A DNA stretch of 64,000 nucleotides from Winogradskya humida (GTDB lineage Bacteria > Actinomycetota > Actinomycetes > Mycobacteriales > Micromonosporaceae): the NCBI RefSeq assembly GCF_016862215.1, contig NZ_BOMN01000001.1, positions 186,001 to 250,000 on the forward strand, written 5' to 3'. Below, one piece after another: positions 32,636 to 41,485 of this stretch (position 1 is the stretch's first letter; every line of letters starts with the position of its first letter). The position numbers and the translations under genes are program-made. The notes beneath the pieces are model-generated. The model worked only from the letters and a program-made list of their open reading frames with translations, searched no databases and had not been told where the DNA came from.

Positions 32636-33776
32636 GTGGAGTGGCTCAGCCTGGACCCGTCCCTGTCGAAGGTCCGCGGGGTCGAGTCCGCCGTCCGCAC
32701 GGCGATCGCCACCGGGGTCCTGCCGGTGGGCCAGCGACTGCCTTCCACCCGCGACCTCGCTGCGGAGCTGGGCATCTCCCGGACCACGGTGGTCGCCGCC
32801 CTCGACGACCTCGTCGCCGAAGGCGTCCTCACCGCGAGGAACCGCAGCGGCATCCACGTCGCCCGGGACACTTCGCCCACGGCCGCCACTGCTCCTGCGG
32901 CCGTTGAAGCGCAGGCCCCGCGTTTCGACCTGCGCCCGGGGCAACCCGAACTCGGATCGTTCCCGGCCGCCCGCTGGTTGAGTGCGCTACGACGAGCAAG
33001 CACCGCGGTGCCCCCTTCTGCCGGCAGTGGTGGAGCTGTGGCAGCGCCTGGGGCACACGGTCCTGGACCTGCCCGTCGACGCCGACGGTGCCCGGGTCGA
33101 GGACCTGGGCGGCGGCGTCGACGTTGTGTCGCTGACCCCAGCTCATCAGTTCCCGCTCGGTGGTGCGCTCAGCCCGCGACGGCGTGGCCTGGTCTGCGAC
33201 TGGGCTGCCAGAACCGGCGGGTACATCGTCGAGGACGACTACGACGGGGAGTTCCGCTTCGACCGCCGTCCCGTGGCCGCCCTGCAACGCTCCGCACCCG
33301 ACCGTGTCATCTACGCGGGCAGCGTCAGCAAGACCCTGTCACCTGACCTGCGCATCGGCTGGCTCGTCCTGCCCGACGAGCTGGTGGCCCCCACCGCCCA
33401 CGCGGTCGCCACCCTCACCGGCGGGGTTCCGCTGCTGAACCAGCTCGCCCTGGCCGACTTCATCGCTTCTGGCGACTACGAACGGCATGTGCGGGCCCAA
33501 CGCCGTGAGTACGCACGCCGGCGGCTTCTGCTCCGGAACGCTCTGCACGCCCACGGCCTGACCGTCCCCGGAATCCCCGCCGGCCTGCACGCCGTCATCG
33601 AACCGGCCGCCACCGTTGCGCCGTCCGGCACCCGCGTGGCCGTCCACACCCTCGGGCGCTACAGCCGCACGCACCCCGTGCCCGATGCCCTCGTCGTCGG
33701 CTTCGCCACCCCCGCCCGCAAGGACGTCGACGCGGCCGTCGCGGCCCTGATGAGTACCCTCGCGCCGCCCTCCTGA
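32636..33776 (+). pseudogene. MocR (GntR/aminotransferase) regulator, deleted and frameshifted
   Basis: From GTG 32636 one frame encodes VEWLSLDPSLSKV and a GntR winged helix (LPSTRDLAAELGISRTTVV), up to about LRRASTAV near 33010. The aminotransferase-like domain then continues in another frame from about 33020 (VVELWQRLGHTVLDLPVDADG, YIVEDDYDGEF, PLP-lysine site SVSKTLSPDLRIG) to the stop at 33776. The stretch normally holding the Gly-Ala-Gln-Gln-type cofactor segment, about 80-90 residues, is absent. The gene thus has an internal deletion plus a frameshift. MocR proteins usually activate the divergent operon, here the epimerase/NTF2-like pair. Confidence 0.8.
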
Positions 33777-33796
33777 CAGGCATCACCGCAAACACG

Positions 33797-34510
33797 GTGA
33801 ACGTCAGGGGTCACAGCACTACCGTCGGTGGGGTGGGCGAGTTCGTGCACGCGACTGCGCTGCCTGCCATGGACCCGGATCTGATCGCGCGGGCGATCGT
33901 ACGGTTCGCGGCGGGCTATGACGTGGCCGCTGAGGTGACGACGGCCGGGGCCACGGTGGGCCGGGACGCGGCCATCATCGTGCCGCCCAAGGACGGGTGG
34001 GTGGTGGTGGACTGGCCACGATTCGCCACGTACGCCGACCGCGCCGGCGGGCGCCTCTCCGCCGAGTTCGGCGTGGTCGCCAGCTCGATCGACATCTACG
34101 ACTCGGACCTGTGGTGCCACATCGCGTACGACGCGGGCTGCCCGGTCGACCATTTCGCCTCCGACCCGCGCGAGGTGGTCGCCGACCCGGCCCAGCTCCC
34201 CGAGGCCAAACGGCGCTGGCAGGGCGACGCGGACGTTCTCGGCGACCTCTTCAACCGGCCGCCCGCCACGATCGCGCCGTACTTCGTCAATCCCTACACC
34301 TTCACCTTCCGTCTCTTCCGGCGCTTCCTGGCACCGCACGACGGGAAGGCGTTCCCCGACGACCATTCGCTGCTCGAGGACACCTGGGTGGTCACCGACT
34401 TCTGGCGCCGCCTCGGCATCCCCTACCCGGACGCGCCCGCGGAGGACTGGCCCAGCTACCCGGCCGTCGTCTTCTCCGGCACGTTCCCGCCCGAGGCCAG
34501 CCACGACTGA
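33797..34510 (+). CDS. Conserved hypothetical protein
   Basis: 237 residues from GTG 33797; an in-frame GTG at 33833 (VGEFVHATALPAM) may be the real start. Soluble alpha/beta protein without motifs I recognise. Notable are the YDVAAEVTTAGATVG region, the core strand WVVVDWPRFATYADRAG, the IDIYDSDLWCHIAYDAG segment and aromatic-rich NPYTFTFRLFRRFL. No signal peptide or membrane helix. It stands between the MocR remnant and the convergent polymerase gene. Confidence 0.7.
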   Translation: MNVRGHSTTVGGVGEFVHATALPAMDPDLIARAIVRFAAGYDVAAEVTTAGATVGRDAAIIVPPKDGWVVVDWPRFATYADRAGGRLSAEFGVVASSIDIYDSDLWCHIAYDAGCPVDHFASDPREVVADPAQLPEAKRRWQGDADVLGDLFNRPPATIAPYFVNPYTFTFRLFRRFLAPHDGKAFPDDHSLLEDTWVVTDFWRRLGIPYPDAPAEDWPSYPAVVFSGTFPPEASHD

Positions 34511-34540
34511 GGTCCCGCTCTCCAGGGACGCGCATGGGCG

Positions 34541-36529
34541 CTATTTGGCGTCGGTGTAGCACTCGGCGATGGCGACTTCGAGGGGGAAGCGGACTGCTGT
34601 GTTGCCGAAGAGGAGCTCGCCGGCCCGGACAGCGGAGCGGCGGACCGCCTCGGCGACCTGTTCCGCCTCTTCCTTCGGGCAGTGCACGCCCACCTCGTCG
34701 TGGACGAAAATGACGATCTCGGCCTGCAGGCCCTCGAGCGCCGTACGCAGGGTCGCCAGCAGCACCAGCGCCCATTCCGCCGCCGTCGCCTGGATCACGA
34801 AGTTTCGGGTGAACCGGCCCCGGGCCCGGCCGGACGCGCCGCCCTGGGGGACCTCGGCGGAGCCCGACTCCTCCGGCGGGTCGAGTCCGGCGTCGCGCCA
34901 CGCGGTTGAGGACGGCGGGCAGGTGCGGCCGAGCCAGGAGCGGACCAGTCCCCCGGCCTCGCCCGTACGGGCGGCTGCCTCGACGTACTCGAAGGCTGTC
35001 GGGTAGTGCTTGCGGAGCACGGCGAGGGCCGGGATGGCGGCGCCGCCGGTCTGGCCGTACATGGCGCCGAGCAGGGCGACCTTGGCCTTGGGGCGATCGC
35101 CCGCGAACGAGTCGGCGGCCAGGGCGGCGTAGAGGTCGTCGGCCACGCCCGCGGCGGCCAGCCGGTCGTCGCCGGAGACCGCCGCCAGCACGCGCGGCTC
35201 CAGTTGGCCCGCGTCGGCGATCACGAACGTCCAGCCCGGGTCGGCGATCACCGCGCCGCGGACCACCTTGGGAACCTGCAGGGCACCGCCACCCCGCGCT
35301 GCCCAGCGGCCCGAGACCACGCCGCCGGGGACGTACTCGGGGCGGAACCGGCCCTCGCTCACCCAGGAGTCGAGCCAGGTCCAGCCGTGGGCCGTCCAGA
35401 TGCGGTAGAGCTCCTTGTATTCGAGCAGGGGCTGGACCGCGGGATGCTCGACCTGGCGCAGCACCCAGGCACGCGTGTTGGGGACCTCGATGCCGGCGCG
35501 GGCGAAAGCCTTGAGCACCTCGGCCGGGGAGTCCAGATGCAGGCCGCGGGTGCCGAACGCCGCGTTGACCTCGGCGGTCAGCTCGGACAGACGCCGGGGC
35601 GGCCCGACCGGCTGCGGCGGGCCCAGCAGCTCCCGCAGGATCTGGTCGTGCACGTCAGCCCGCCACGGCATACCGGTGTGAGTCATCTCTGCACCGACCA
35701 GCGCCCCGGCCGACTCCGCCGCCACCAGCAGCGCAAACCCACCCGGCCGCCCGACAGCAACGCCACGCCCAGGGTCGCCGGCATGGGATGCGCCACCGGC
35801 TCGCCCCGGGGGAACGCCGACATCCCGCCTGCCGGCAGCAACAGAGCCGTCGGCCCGCCCGGCGAAGGACGCACGGTCAGAGGCGGCACGGTCGGAGGCG
35901 GCACGGTCAGAGGCGGCACGGTCAGAGGCGGCACGGTCGGAGGCCGCGGGGTCAGAGCCAGCACGATCGGGGGCCGCGGCGGCGAGGCGGCCGGGGCGGT
36001 CGATGGTGGTGATGCGGTGGTGCTGGTCGGCGTAGACGCGGGTGAGGGCGTCGAGGGCTACGAAGCCGGGGGTGGAGGAGGAGACGCCGGCGACGGCTAG
36101 GACCGCGGTGTGGGGGGAGGTGGGGATGCCGTGGGAGGGGCCGAAGAGGGTGTCTTGTTGCTGGCCGGGGGGTTCGGGGATGCGGGCCGGGGGGTCGGGT
36201 GGGACCGGGACGCCGGTGAGGCGGGCGAGGGCGGCGGCCAGGGAGCGGGGTTCGCCCCAGTGGCCGGCGTGGCCGCTCAGGAGGGCTTCGGTGAGCTCGA
36301 TGTCGTGGCAGCGGGCTACTCGGACGCCGGCGCGGAGCAGGGCGGGGTAGGCGTCGGTGGTGGAGGCCCAGAGCCAGCGGGGGTGGTCGGTGGCCTCGCG
36401 GGCGGTGATCTCGGCGGGGAGGTCGGCCACCGGGGTCGGCGGCTCGGCCGGGGTGCCGTCCGGGTGGACGGCCTGGAGCCAGCCGGGGCCCCGCCAGCTG
36501 CCGTCCTCGGACACCACAGCGATCAGCAC
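34541..36529 (-). CDS. Bifunctional 3'-5' exonuclease/DNA polymerase (actinobacterial PolA-like)
   Basis: 662 residues from GTG 36529, preceded by a GGGGGG stretch; the frame is open to 36577 without a good start. The N-terminal part is a degenerate exonuclease-like domain and the C-terminal 350 residues are a family-A polymerase: motif A DAGQLEPRVLA, O-helix RPKAKVALLGAMYGQT and motif C VHDEVGVHCP. The family lacks a 5'-nuclease domain and occurs in actinobacteria beside the normal PolA; its role in repair is suspected. Between the two domains an ASDRA repeat interrupts the chain. Transcribed alone, convergent with the hypothetical gene. Confidence 0.9.
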   Translation of the reverse strand: MLIAVVSEDGSWRGPGWLQAVHPDGTPAEPPTPVADLPAEITAREATDHPRWLWASTTDAYPALLRAGVRVARCHDIELTEALLSGHAGHWGEPRSLAAALARLTGVPVPPDPPARIPEPPGQQQDTLFGPSHGIPTSPHTAVLAVAGVSSSTPGFVALDALTRVYADQHHRITTIDRPGRLAAAAPDRAGSDPAASDRAASDRAASDRAASDRAASDRASFAGRADGSVAAGRRDVGVPPGRAGGASHAGDPGRGVAVGRPGGFALLVAAESAGALVGAEMTHTGMPWRADVHDQILRELLGPPQPVGPPRRLSELTAEVNAAFGTRGLHLDSPAEVLKAFARAGIEVPNTRAWVLRQVEHPAVQPLLEYKELYRIWTAHGWTWLDSWVSEGRFRPEYVPGGVVSGRWAARGGGALQVPKVVRGAVIADPGWTFVIADAGQLEPRVLAAVSGDDRLAAAGVADDLYAALAADSFAGDRPKAKVALLGAMYGQTGGAAIPALAVLRKHYPTAFEYVEAAARTGEAGGLVRSWLGRTCPPSSTAWRDAGLDPPEESGSAEVPQGGASGRARGRFTRNFVIQATAAEWALVLLATLRTALEGLQAEIVIFVHDEVGVHCPKEEAEQVAEAVRRSAVRAGELLFGNTAVRFPLEVAIAECYTDAK
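35874..35948 (-). repeat. 15-bp tandem repeat inside the polymerase gene
   Basis: Five copies of CGGTCAGAGGCGGCA (some with GTCGG) encode a low-complexity ASDRA repeat in the linker between exonuclease and polymerase domains. The unit keeps the frame, so length variants would remain functional. Confidence 0.95.
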
Positions 36530-36692
36530 GACGACCCCCCAGGGGTCAGCACGACGGTCAGCACCGCGACCCCACAACGGTCAGCATGGCGAAAGCACCG
36601 CCGGGATCGGGCACGACGACGGGCCCACCCGGGGGCAGGCACGGAGAAGGCACCACGATCAGCACAACCTCATTGTGGCCCTGGGGTGTGAC

Positions 36693-36734
36693 AAAAAAGC
36701 GGCGGTACCGACCCCCGTGGATCGGTACCGCCGC
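36693..36734 (-). terminator. Rho-independent terminator of the ngc operon
   Basis: Perfect 13-bp inverted repeat (36699-36711 and 36722-36734, arms GCGGCGGTACCGA/TCGGTACCGCCGC) with a 10-nt loop. On the minus strand it is followed by TTTTTT at 36698-36693. It lies 20 bp after the ngcG stop, the clearest terminator in the window. Confidence 0.92.
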
Positions 36735-36754
36735 CGGAAGAACCTGGTGAAGCG

Positions 36755-37687
36755 TTACTTCGCGGCGCCGGCGGTGAGGCCGGACTGGATCTGCCGCTGG
36801 AAGAAGGCGTACACGATGATCATGGGCACGATCGAGAGCGTGAGCGCTGCGAACAGGGCGGCCCAGTTGGCCTGGTAGCCCGCCGAGACCGAGATGTTGG
36901 CGATGCCCTGGGTGAGGACCCATTTGTTCTCGGCGCCCTGGCCCTGCATGATCGCGACCGGGAGCAGGTACTGGTTCCACTGGCCGACGATGTTGAAGAT
37001 CGTGATGCTGACCAGGCCGGACTTGGCCATCGGCAGCATGACCTGGAAGAACAGCCTCGTGTGCGAGGCGCCGTCGACGATCGCCGCTTCCGCTACGTGG
37101 TTCGGCAGCGTTTTGAAGAACGCTGTCATGAAGAACACCGTGAACGGCAGGGAGTAGGCGATGTAGACCAGGATCAGGCCGGTGTAGGTGTTGAGCAGGC
37201 CCAGGTTCTGCAGGATGAGGAAGAGCGGGACCAGGGCGAGGAACACCGGGAAGGCCAGGCCGGAGACGAACAGGTAGTAGATGAAGCGGTTGCCGACGAA
37301 CTTGTAGCGGGCCAGGACGTAGGCCGCCATGGAGCCGAAGATCATCGTGCCGGTGGTGCTCAGCGCCACCACGAAGATGGAGTTGAGGAAGTAGCGGCCG
37401 ACGTGGGCCTCGGTCCAGGCGCTCTTGTAGGACTCGAAGGAGAGCGCGCTGGGCAGGCTGAACGGGGCGTGGGTGAAGATCTCGGTGTTGCTCTTGAAAC
37501 TTGCCAGGATCACCCAGATGAGCGGGGCGATGACCAGCAGGCCCCAGATCGCCAGGGCGATGTGGGCGAAGCCGCTGAAGAGCTTGATCTCCTTCTTGCC
37601 CGCGGGCGTGCCGGCGGACTTGCGGGCGCCGGGGTAGTCCACGGTGCCCGGCGGTGTGGCGGAGACATCGGTACGCAGGTTGGTCAT
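36755..37687 (-). CDS. ngcG: Amino-sugar ABC transporter permease
   Basis: 310 residues, inner-membrane MalG-type permease: a cytoplasmic N-terminal stretch, then six membrane helices, with the EAA loop VAEAAIVDGASHTRLFFQVMLP that contacts the ATPase. It follows ngcF by 13 bp. With NgcE and NgcF it would import N-acetylglucosamine/diacetylchitobiose. No ATPase gene is present; in streptomycetes the shared ATPase MsiK, encoded elsewhere, fills that role. A strong terminator follows. Confidence 0.88.
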   Translation of the reverse strand: MTNLRTDVSATPPGTVDYPGARKSAGTPAGKKEIKLFSGFAHIALAIWGLLVIAPLIWVILASFKSNTEIFTHAPFSLPSALSFESYKSAWTEAHVGRYFLNSIFVVALSTTGTMIFGSMAAYVLARYKFVGNRFIYYLFVSGLAFPVFLALVPLFLILQNLGLLNTYTGLILVYIAYSLPFTVFFMTAFFKTLPNHVAEAAIVDGASHTRLFFQVMLPMAKSGLVSITIFNIVGQWNQYLLPVAIMQGQGAENKWVLTQGIANISVSAGYQANWAALFAALTLSIVPMIIVYAFFQRQIQSGLTAGAAK

Positions 37688-37700
37688 CTCAGGCTCCGTC

Positions 37701-38612
37701 TCAGAGCTCGACGGTGTCGCGCCGGGTGACCCGCAGGGTCAGCGCGGCGAACGTGAGGGTCAGGAAGAACAGCACGACGCCCATCGCCGAGGCGTAGCCG
37801 AACTGTGCGTAGTCGAACGCGTTGCGGTAGATCTCGAGGCCGAGCACGGTGGTCGCGCCGTCCGGGCCGCCGCGGTCGACGGACATGACGTTCACCAGGG
37901 CGAACGCGTCGAAGGCTGCGATGCCGAGGTAGACCCAGGCGACCTGGAGCGTGCTCCAGAGCAGCGGCAGCGTGATCTTGAAGAACAGGGTGCTGCGGGT
38001 GGCGCCGTCCAGCGCCGCCGCCTCGTAGATCTCCGTGGGGATCGAGCCCATGCCGGCTGAGAAGAGCACCACGTAGAAGCCGACGCCCTGCCACACCAGC
38101 ACCGCGAGGATGGACCACAGGGCGAGGTGCGAGTCGGCCAGGAACAGCACCGGGCCGGCGCCGAACTGCTGGAGCAGGCCGTTGATCAGGCCGCTCTCGT
38201 CCGGGGAGTAGACCCGGGAGAAGATGACCGCCACCAGCGCGAGGGCGAGCAGCTGCGGGAAGAAGAAGATCACCCGGTAGAACTTCGAGCCCCGGACACC
38301 CTGGGTACGCCCACCCTTCGATCCTCCGCCGACGTTCAGCAGGAAGGCGAAGAACAGGGCCAGGATGATCGTCAGCAGCGGCAGGAAGATCAGCAGCAGC
38401 ACGTGGTGCTGGATCGCCTTCCAGAACGTGCTGTCGTGGAAGAGCTTGGTGAAGTTGTCGAAGCCGATGTAATCCACGTTGGGCGAGAAGCCCCGCCAGT
38501 TCGTGAACGACAGCTGGAAAGCCTGTACGTATGCCGCAATCACGAACGTGCCGTAGATCGCCACCGGCACGATCAGGAAGCCGATGATGAACGGGTACCT
38601 GCCGTGCTTCAT
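37701..38612 (-). CDS. ngcF: Amino-sugar ABC transporter permease
   Basis: 303 residues, MalF-type permease with six membrane helices and the EAA loop IPTEIYEAAALDGATRSTLF. The N-terminal KHGRYPFIIGFLIVPVAIYG is typical of actinobacterial sugar permeases. Second gene of the ngcEFG operon, 53 bp after ngcE. Assignment to Ngc rests on the neighbouring binding protein; other carbohydrate permeases are very similar. Confidence 0.88.
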   Translation of the reverse strand: MKHGRYPFIIGFLIVPVAIYGTFVIAAYVQAFQLSFTNWRGFSPNVDYIGFDNFTKLFHDSTFWKAIQHHVLLLIFLPLLTIILALFFAFLLNVGGGSKGGRTQGVRGSKFYRVIFFFPQLLALALVAVIFSRVYSPDESGLINGLLQQFGAGPVLFLADSHLALWSILAVLVWQGVGFYVVLFSAGMGSIPTEIYEAAALDGATRSTLFFKITLPLLWSTLQVAWVYLGIAAFDAFALVNVMSVDRGGPDGATTVLGLEIYRNAFDYAQFGYASAMGVVLFFLTLTFAALTLRVTRRDTVEL

Positions 38613-38665
38613 GGTGCTATAGCTCCGTTCGTGATTGCGGCTACGTAGTCAGCCATGGGACAGGA

Positions 38666-40099
38666 TTAGCGGGAGAACTTCTCGATGGAGGAGTCGGCCT
38701 TGACCGCGTCCGCCGCCTTCTGCATCCGCGTGACGAACTTGTCAGCGGTGCCGCCCTGGAACATCAGTTCGTTGGTGGCGGCGCGCAGCTCGTCGTCAAG
38801 CTTCTTGTACCAGGTGTCGAAGCGGAAGCTGAACGTGTCAGCACCCGCCGCGACCAGGGCCTTGTTGCCGGAGGTGAGCCCGGGGCTGATCTCCATGCCG
38901 TCGGTGGCACCCGAGACGACGGTCAGCGTCTTGGTGAGCTGGGTGAAGCCCACGGCGCCGGCCTTGGAGAGCATGTGGCGCATGAACTCCATGCCGCCCT
39001 TGGGGTTCTTGCCCTTGCTGGCGACGAAGTACTGCTCGCCGGCGGCCGCGTAGAGCGCGGTGGCGGGGAGCTTGTCGGCCGTGGTCACGCTGGGGAGCGG
39101 CGCGAGCTGGTAGTCGAAGCCGGCCGGGGTGTCCTTGGCCTGCTCGTTCTCCAGCCAGGAGCCCGACGGGTAGAAGCCGACCTTGTACTGGTCCTGCTTC
39201 AGCTGAACCTCGGTGTGCTTGAGGCCCAGGAACGACTTGTCGGAGTACTTGGCGCCGACCTCGGCCCACGCGGCGGCGGCCTGCTTGACGGCGTCGTTGT
39301 TCCAGGCGTTCGGCTCGAGGTTGTCGATGTTCTTCAGGATGTCGGCGCCACCGATCTTCGCGGCGCTGGCGAGGATCACCGTGTACTGGTAGTACGGCGC
39401 GTTCGCTCCGGCGTACCCGTAGGGGGTGATGCCCTTGGCCTTCATCGCGTCGAGCAGCGTGAGGAAGTCGGCCCAGGTGGTGGGGGCGGTCCAGCCGTTG
39501 TCCTTGAACAGCTTGCCCGAGTACCAGAGGCCGAAGACCGTGAAGGCGTAGTTCAGGACGTACGGCTTGCCGTTGAACGTGCCCTGCTCCACGGTGCCGG
39601 GGATCAGGGTGTCCTTGACGGTCTTGCCGGTGATGTCGAGCGACGGGGCCGCGAACAGCTCGGTCAGGTCCTGGACCTGGCCGGCCTGGACGAGCGCGCC
39701 CTGGTCCATCAGCTTCGAGCCGGAGTTGTTGATCATGTCCGGCGGGTTGCCGCCGGTGAACCGCGGCTGGACGACGGTCGCGATCTCCTCGGTCTGGCTG
39801 AACGCGACCTTGGAGTTCGGGAAGAGCTTGTTGTACGACGGGATGTCGACGTCCGTCGCGTACTTGGTGCCGAGGCCACCGTTGAAGATCACGATCTCCA
39901 GCGGCTCGTCCTCCTTGACACCCAGCGGGTTCGTCGCGGAGACGGTGCCCGAGGGCTTGTCCGCGTTGTCGTCGCTGTCGTCGCCGCCACCGACGCAAGC
40001 GCTGAGCATGCTCACGGCCGGGGTGGCGAGCAGACCCACGGCGGCCGCACGACGCAGCAGCGTCCGGCGGTCGACCTCGGGCTTGAAGATGTCGGACAT
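38666..40099 (-). CDS. ngcE: N-acetylglucosamine/diacetylchitobiose-binding lipoprotein
   Basis: 477 residues. An N-terminal RRTLLRR twin-Arg-like signal leads to a lipobox LSAC with Cys35, so it is a lipid-anchored extracellular solute-binding protein. The segment NPLGVKEDEPLEIVIFNGG directly after the linker, and LEPNAWN and GSWLENEQ later, match Streptomyces NgcE (TIGR03851-type). It captures N-acetylglucosamine or chitobiose from chitin breakdown. First gene of the operon, with GAGGAGAAAGCG before the ATG. Specificity is inferred from similarity I recall, not tested. Confidence 0.85.
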   Translation of the reverse strand: MSDIFKPEVDRRTLLRRAAAVGLLATPAVSMLSACVGGGDDSDDNADKPSGTVSATNPLGVKEDEPLEIVIFNGGLGTKYATDVDIPSYNKLFPNSKVAFSQTEEIATVVQPRFTGGNPPDMINNSGSKLMDQGALVQAGQVQDLTELFAAPSLDITGKTVKDTLIPGTVEQGTFNGKPYVLNYAFTVFGLWYSGKLFKDNGWTAPTTWADFLTLLDAMKAKGITPYGYAGANAPYYQYTVILASAAKIGGADILKNIDNLEPNAWNNDAVKQAAAAWAEVGAKYSDKSFLGLKHTEVQLKQDQYKVGFYPSGSWLENEQAKDTPAGFDYQLAPLPSVTTADKLPATALYAAAGEQYFVASKGKNPKGGMEFMRHMLSKAGAVGFTQLTKTLTVVSGATDGMEISPGLTSGNKALVAAGADTFSFRFDTWYKKLDDELRAATNELMFQGGTADKFVTRMQKAADAVKADSSIEKFSR

Positions 40100-40132
40100 T
40101 CGCTTTCTCCTCAGATGTTGGTGCGTTGCCGG

Positions 40133-40175
40133 GCGCTGAGAGGTTTATGGGTGCGGTGCGATCAGAGGTTCATGG
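40133..40175 (-). promoter_or_regulatory. Direct repeats upstream of ngcE
   Basis: Two 18-bp direct repeats (40133-40150 GCGCTGAGAGGTTTATGG and 40158-40175 GCGATCAGAGGTTCATGG), 25 bp apart, about 35-75 bp upstream of ngcE. They could be operator sites for the RpiR regulator or a DasR-like factor. Confidence 0.5.
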
Positions 40176-40196
40176 ATGTCGTGCGGGGGTGCGTCA

Positions 40197-41159
40197 TCAG
40201 ATAGGTGCTGCTCCGTCCTTCGCGGCTTTGTGACCGTGGACGGCTTGTGCGGTTCGCTGGAACGCGGCATGCGAACGTTCGTGGGTCCGCTGCGCGACCG
40301 CGACGTAGAGCAGATCGAGGACGACCAGCTGCGGGTGCCGCGCGGAGAGCGCGTCCGGCCGGAACGTCGTGGCCTGGGTGGCGGTGAGCAGCACGATGTC
40401 GGCGAGCTCGGCCAGCGGGGACTGCGGGAAGCTGGTCAGCGCGATCGTGGTGGCGCCCCGGCTGCTCGCCTCGGCGACGAGCTCTATGGTCTCGCCGGTC
40501 TCGCCGCTGTGCGAGATGCCGAGTGCGACGTCGCCCTGGCGGGAGAGCGCGGCACTGGCCAGCCCGTTGTGCACGTCGGTCCAGGCCCAGGCGGGGACGC
40601 CGATGCGGTGCAGGCTGAACTGCATCTCCTCGCCGACCAGGGCGCTGCCGCTGGCCCCGAAGATGTTGACCCGCTGCGCGGTGGCGATCGCGGCGGCGGC
40701 CCGGTCGACCTCGCCGAGGTCGAGCAGCGAGGCGGTGTCGTGCATGGCCTGGGTGTCGGCGGCCATGATCTGCCCGAGCACCCGGTCGAGCGGGTCGCCG
40801 GGCTGGATCTCGCGGCCGATGTCGACGGTCCAGCCGGCCGAGCGGGCCCGGCCGGTCTCGGAGGCGATGCCCAGCCGCAGGTCGGCGTAGCCGTCGAAGC
40901 CCAGGGCCCGGCAGAAGCGGGTGACCGTGGCGGGTGAGGTGCCGCTGCGCTCGGCGAGCTCGACGATGGTGGCCCGCGAGGCTGCGGCCGGGTCGTCGAG
41001 GACCTGCTCGGCGACGCGCTGCAGGGCACCGGTGAATTCCGGCAGCAGGGTGCGGACCCGGACCAGGACCCCGTGGGAGGGATTCGCGCCCAGCAGGTCG
41101 CGGGCCGGCGAATCGACGACCGCTGTGCGAGCGGTGCCGTCCGCTTGTGGCTCGACCAT
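40197..41159 (-). CDS. RpiR/MurR family regulator with SIS domain
   Basis: 320 residues. N-terminal HTH_6 (ATIVELAERSGTSPATVTRFCRALGF, about 62-90) and a C-terminal SIS sugar-phosphate-binding domain (VNIFGASGSALVGEEMQFSLHRIG, GISHSGETGETIELV). It lies just upstream of ngcE on the same strand and its promoter carries palindromes, so it probably senses an amino-sugar phosphate (such as GlcNAc-6-P) and controls the ngc operon. Autoregulation is suggested by the operator over its -10. Confidence 0.9.
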   Translation of the reverse strand: MVEPQADGTARTAVVDSPARDLLGANPSHGVLVRVRTLLPEFTGALQRVAEQVLDDPAAASRATIVELAERSGTSPATVTRFCRALGFDGYADLRLGIASETGRARSAGWTVDIGREIQPGDPLDRVLGQIMAADTQAMHDTASLLDLGEVDRAAAAIATAQRVNIFGASGSALVGEEMQFSLHRIGVPAWAWTDVHNGLASAALSRQGDVALGISHSGETGETIELVAEASSRGATTIALTSFPQSPLAELADIVLLTATQATTFRPDALSARHPQLVVLDLLYVAVAQRTHERSHAAFQRTAQAVHGHKAAKDGAAPI

Positions 41160-41194
41160 GGGCCGTCCCCTCAGGTAGGAGTGTTAACTGTTGC

Positions 41195-41249
41195 GGTAAA
41201 AGTTCTTACCTGGACCCCCTTTCTGTCAAGACTGTGGATGAAGTTTTCA
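41195..41249 (-). promoter_or_regulatory. Promoter and operators of the RpiR gene
   Basis: On the minus strand TTGACA (41229-41224), 17 bp, AGAACT (41206-41201). The -10 lies inside the palindrome GGTAA-aagttc-TTACC (41195-41210). A second palindrome TGAA-gtt-TTCA (41239-41249) lies just upstream of the -35. Positions fit RpiR self-repression. Confidence 0.65.
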
Positions 41250-41485
41250 AACCGTTACCGGATTCATGACGGTGAAAGCGTGGGCCCCGAGGATGGTTTT
41301 ACACGCATCAGTGGGGTACGTCCAGAGCAGCGCTTTTGACCGGATAAGTCCACGCAAAAGGGGTCATGGAGCCCATGCGGCGGCCTCGAAAGAGCGTTTA
41401 CGCGCCCGGGAGGAAACCTGCCGTCAACAGAAGACGCAGAGCCGAAACAAGATCACGGTCCGGCAATAATTTCGCCCAGAACCGG
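41250..41485. other. Intergenic region without a gene
   Basis: Lower-GC spacer between the RpiR promoter and murD2. Short frames exist but none has a ribosome-binding site or convincing composition. Nothing further seen. Confidence 0.5.

Noticed and set aside
33797..34510. Possible immunity (SMI1/KNR4-like) protein
   Set aside because: The motifs of that family are not recognisable and no toxin gene is adjacent; left as hypothetical.
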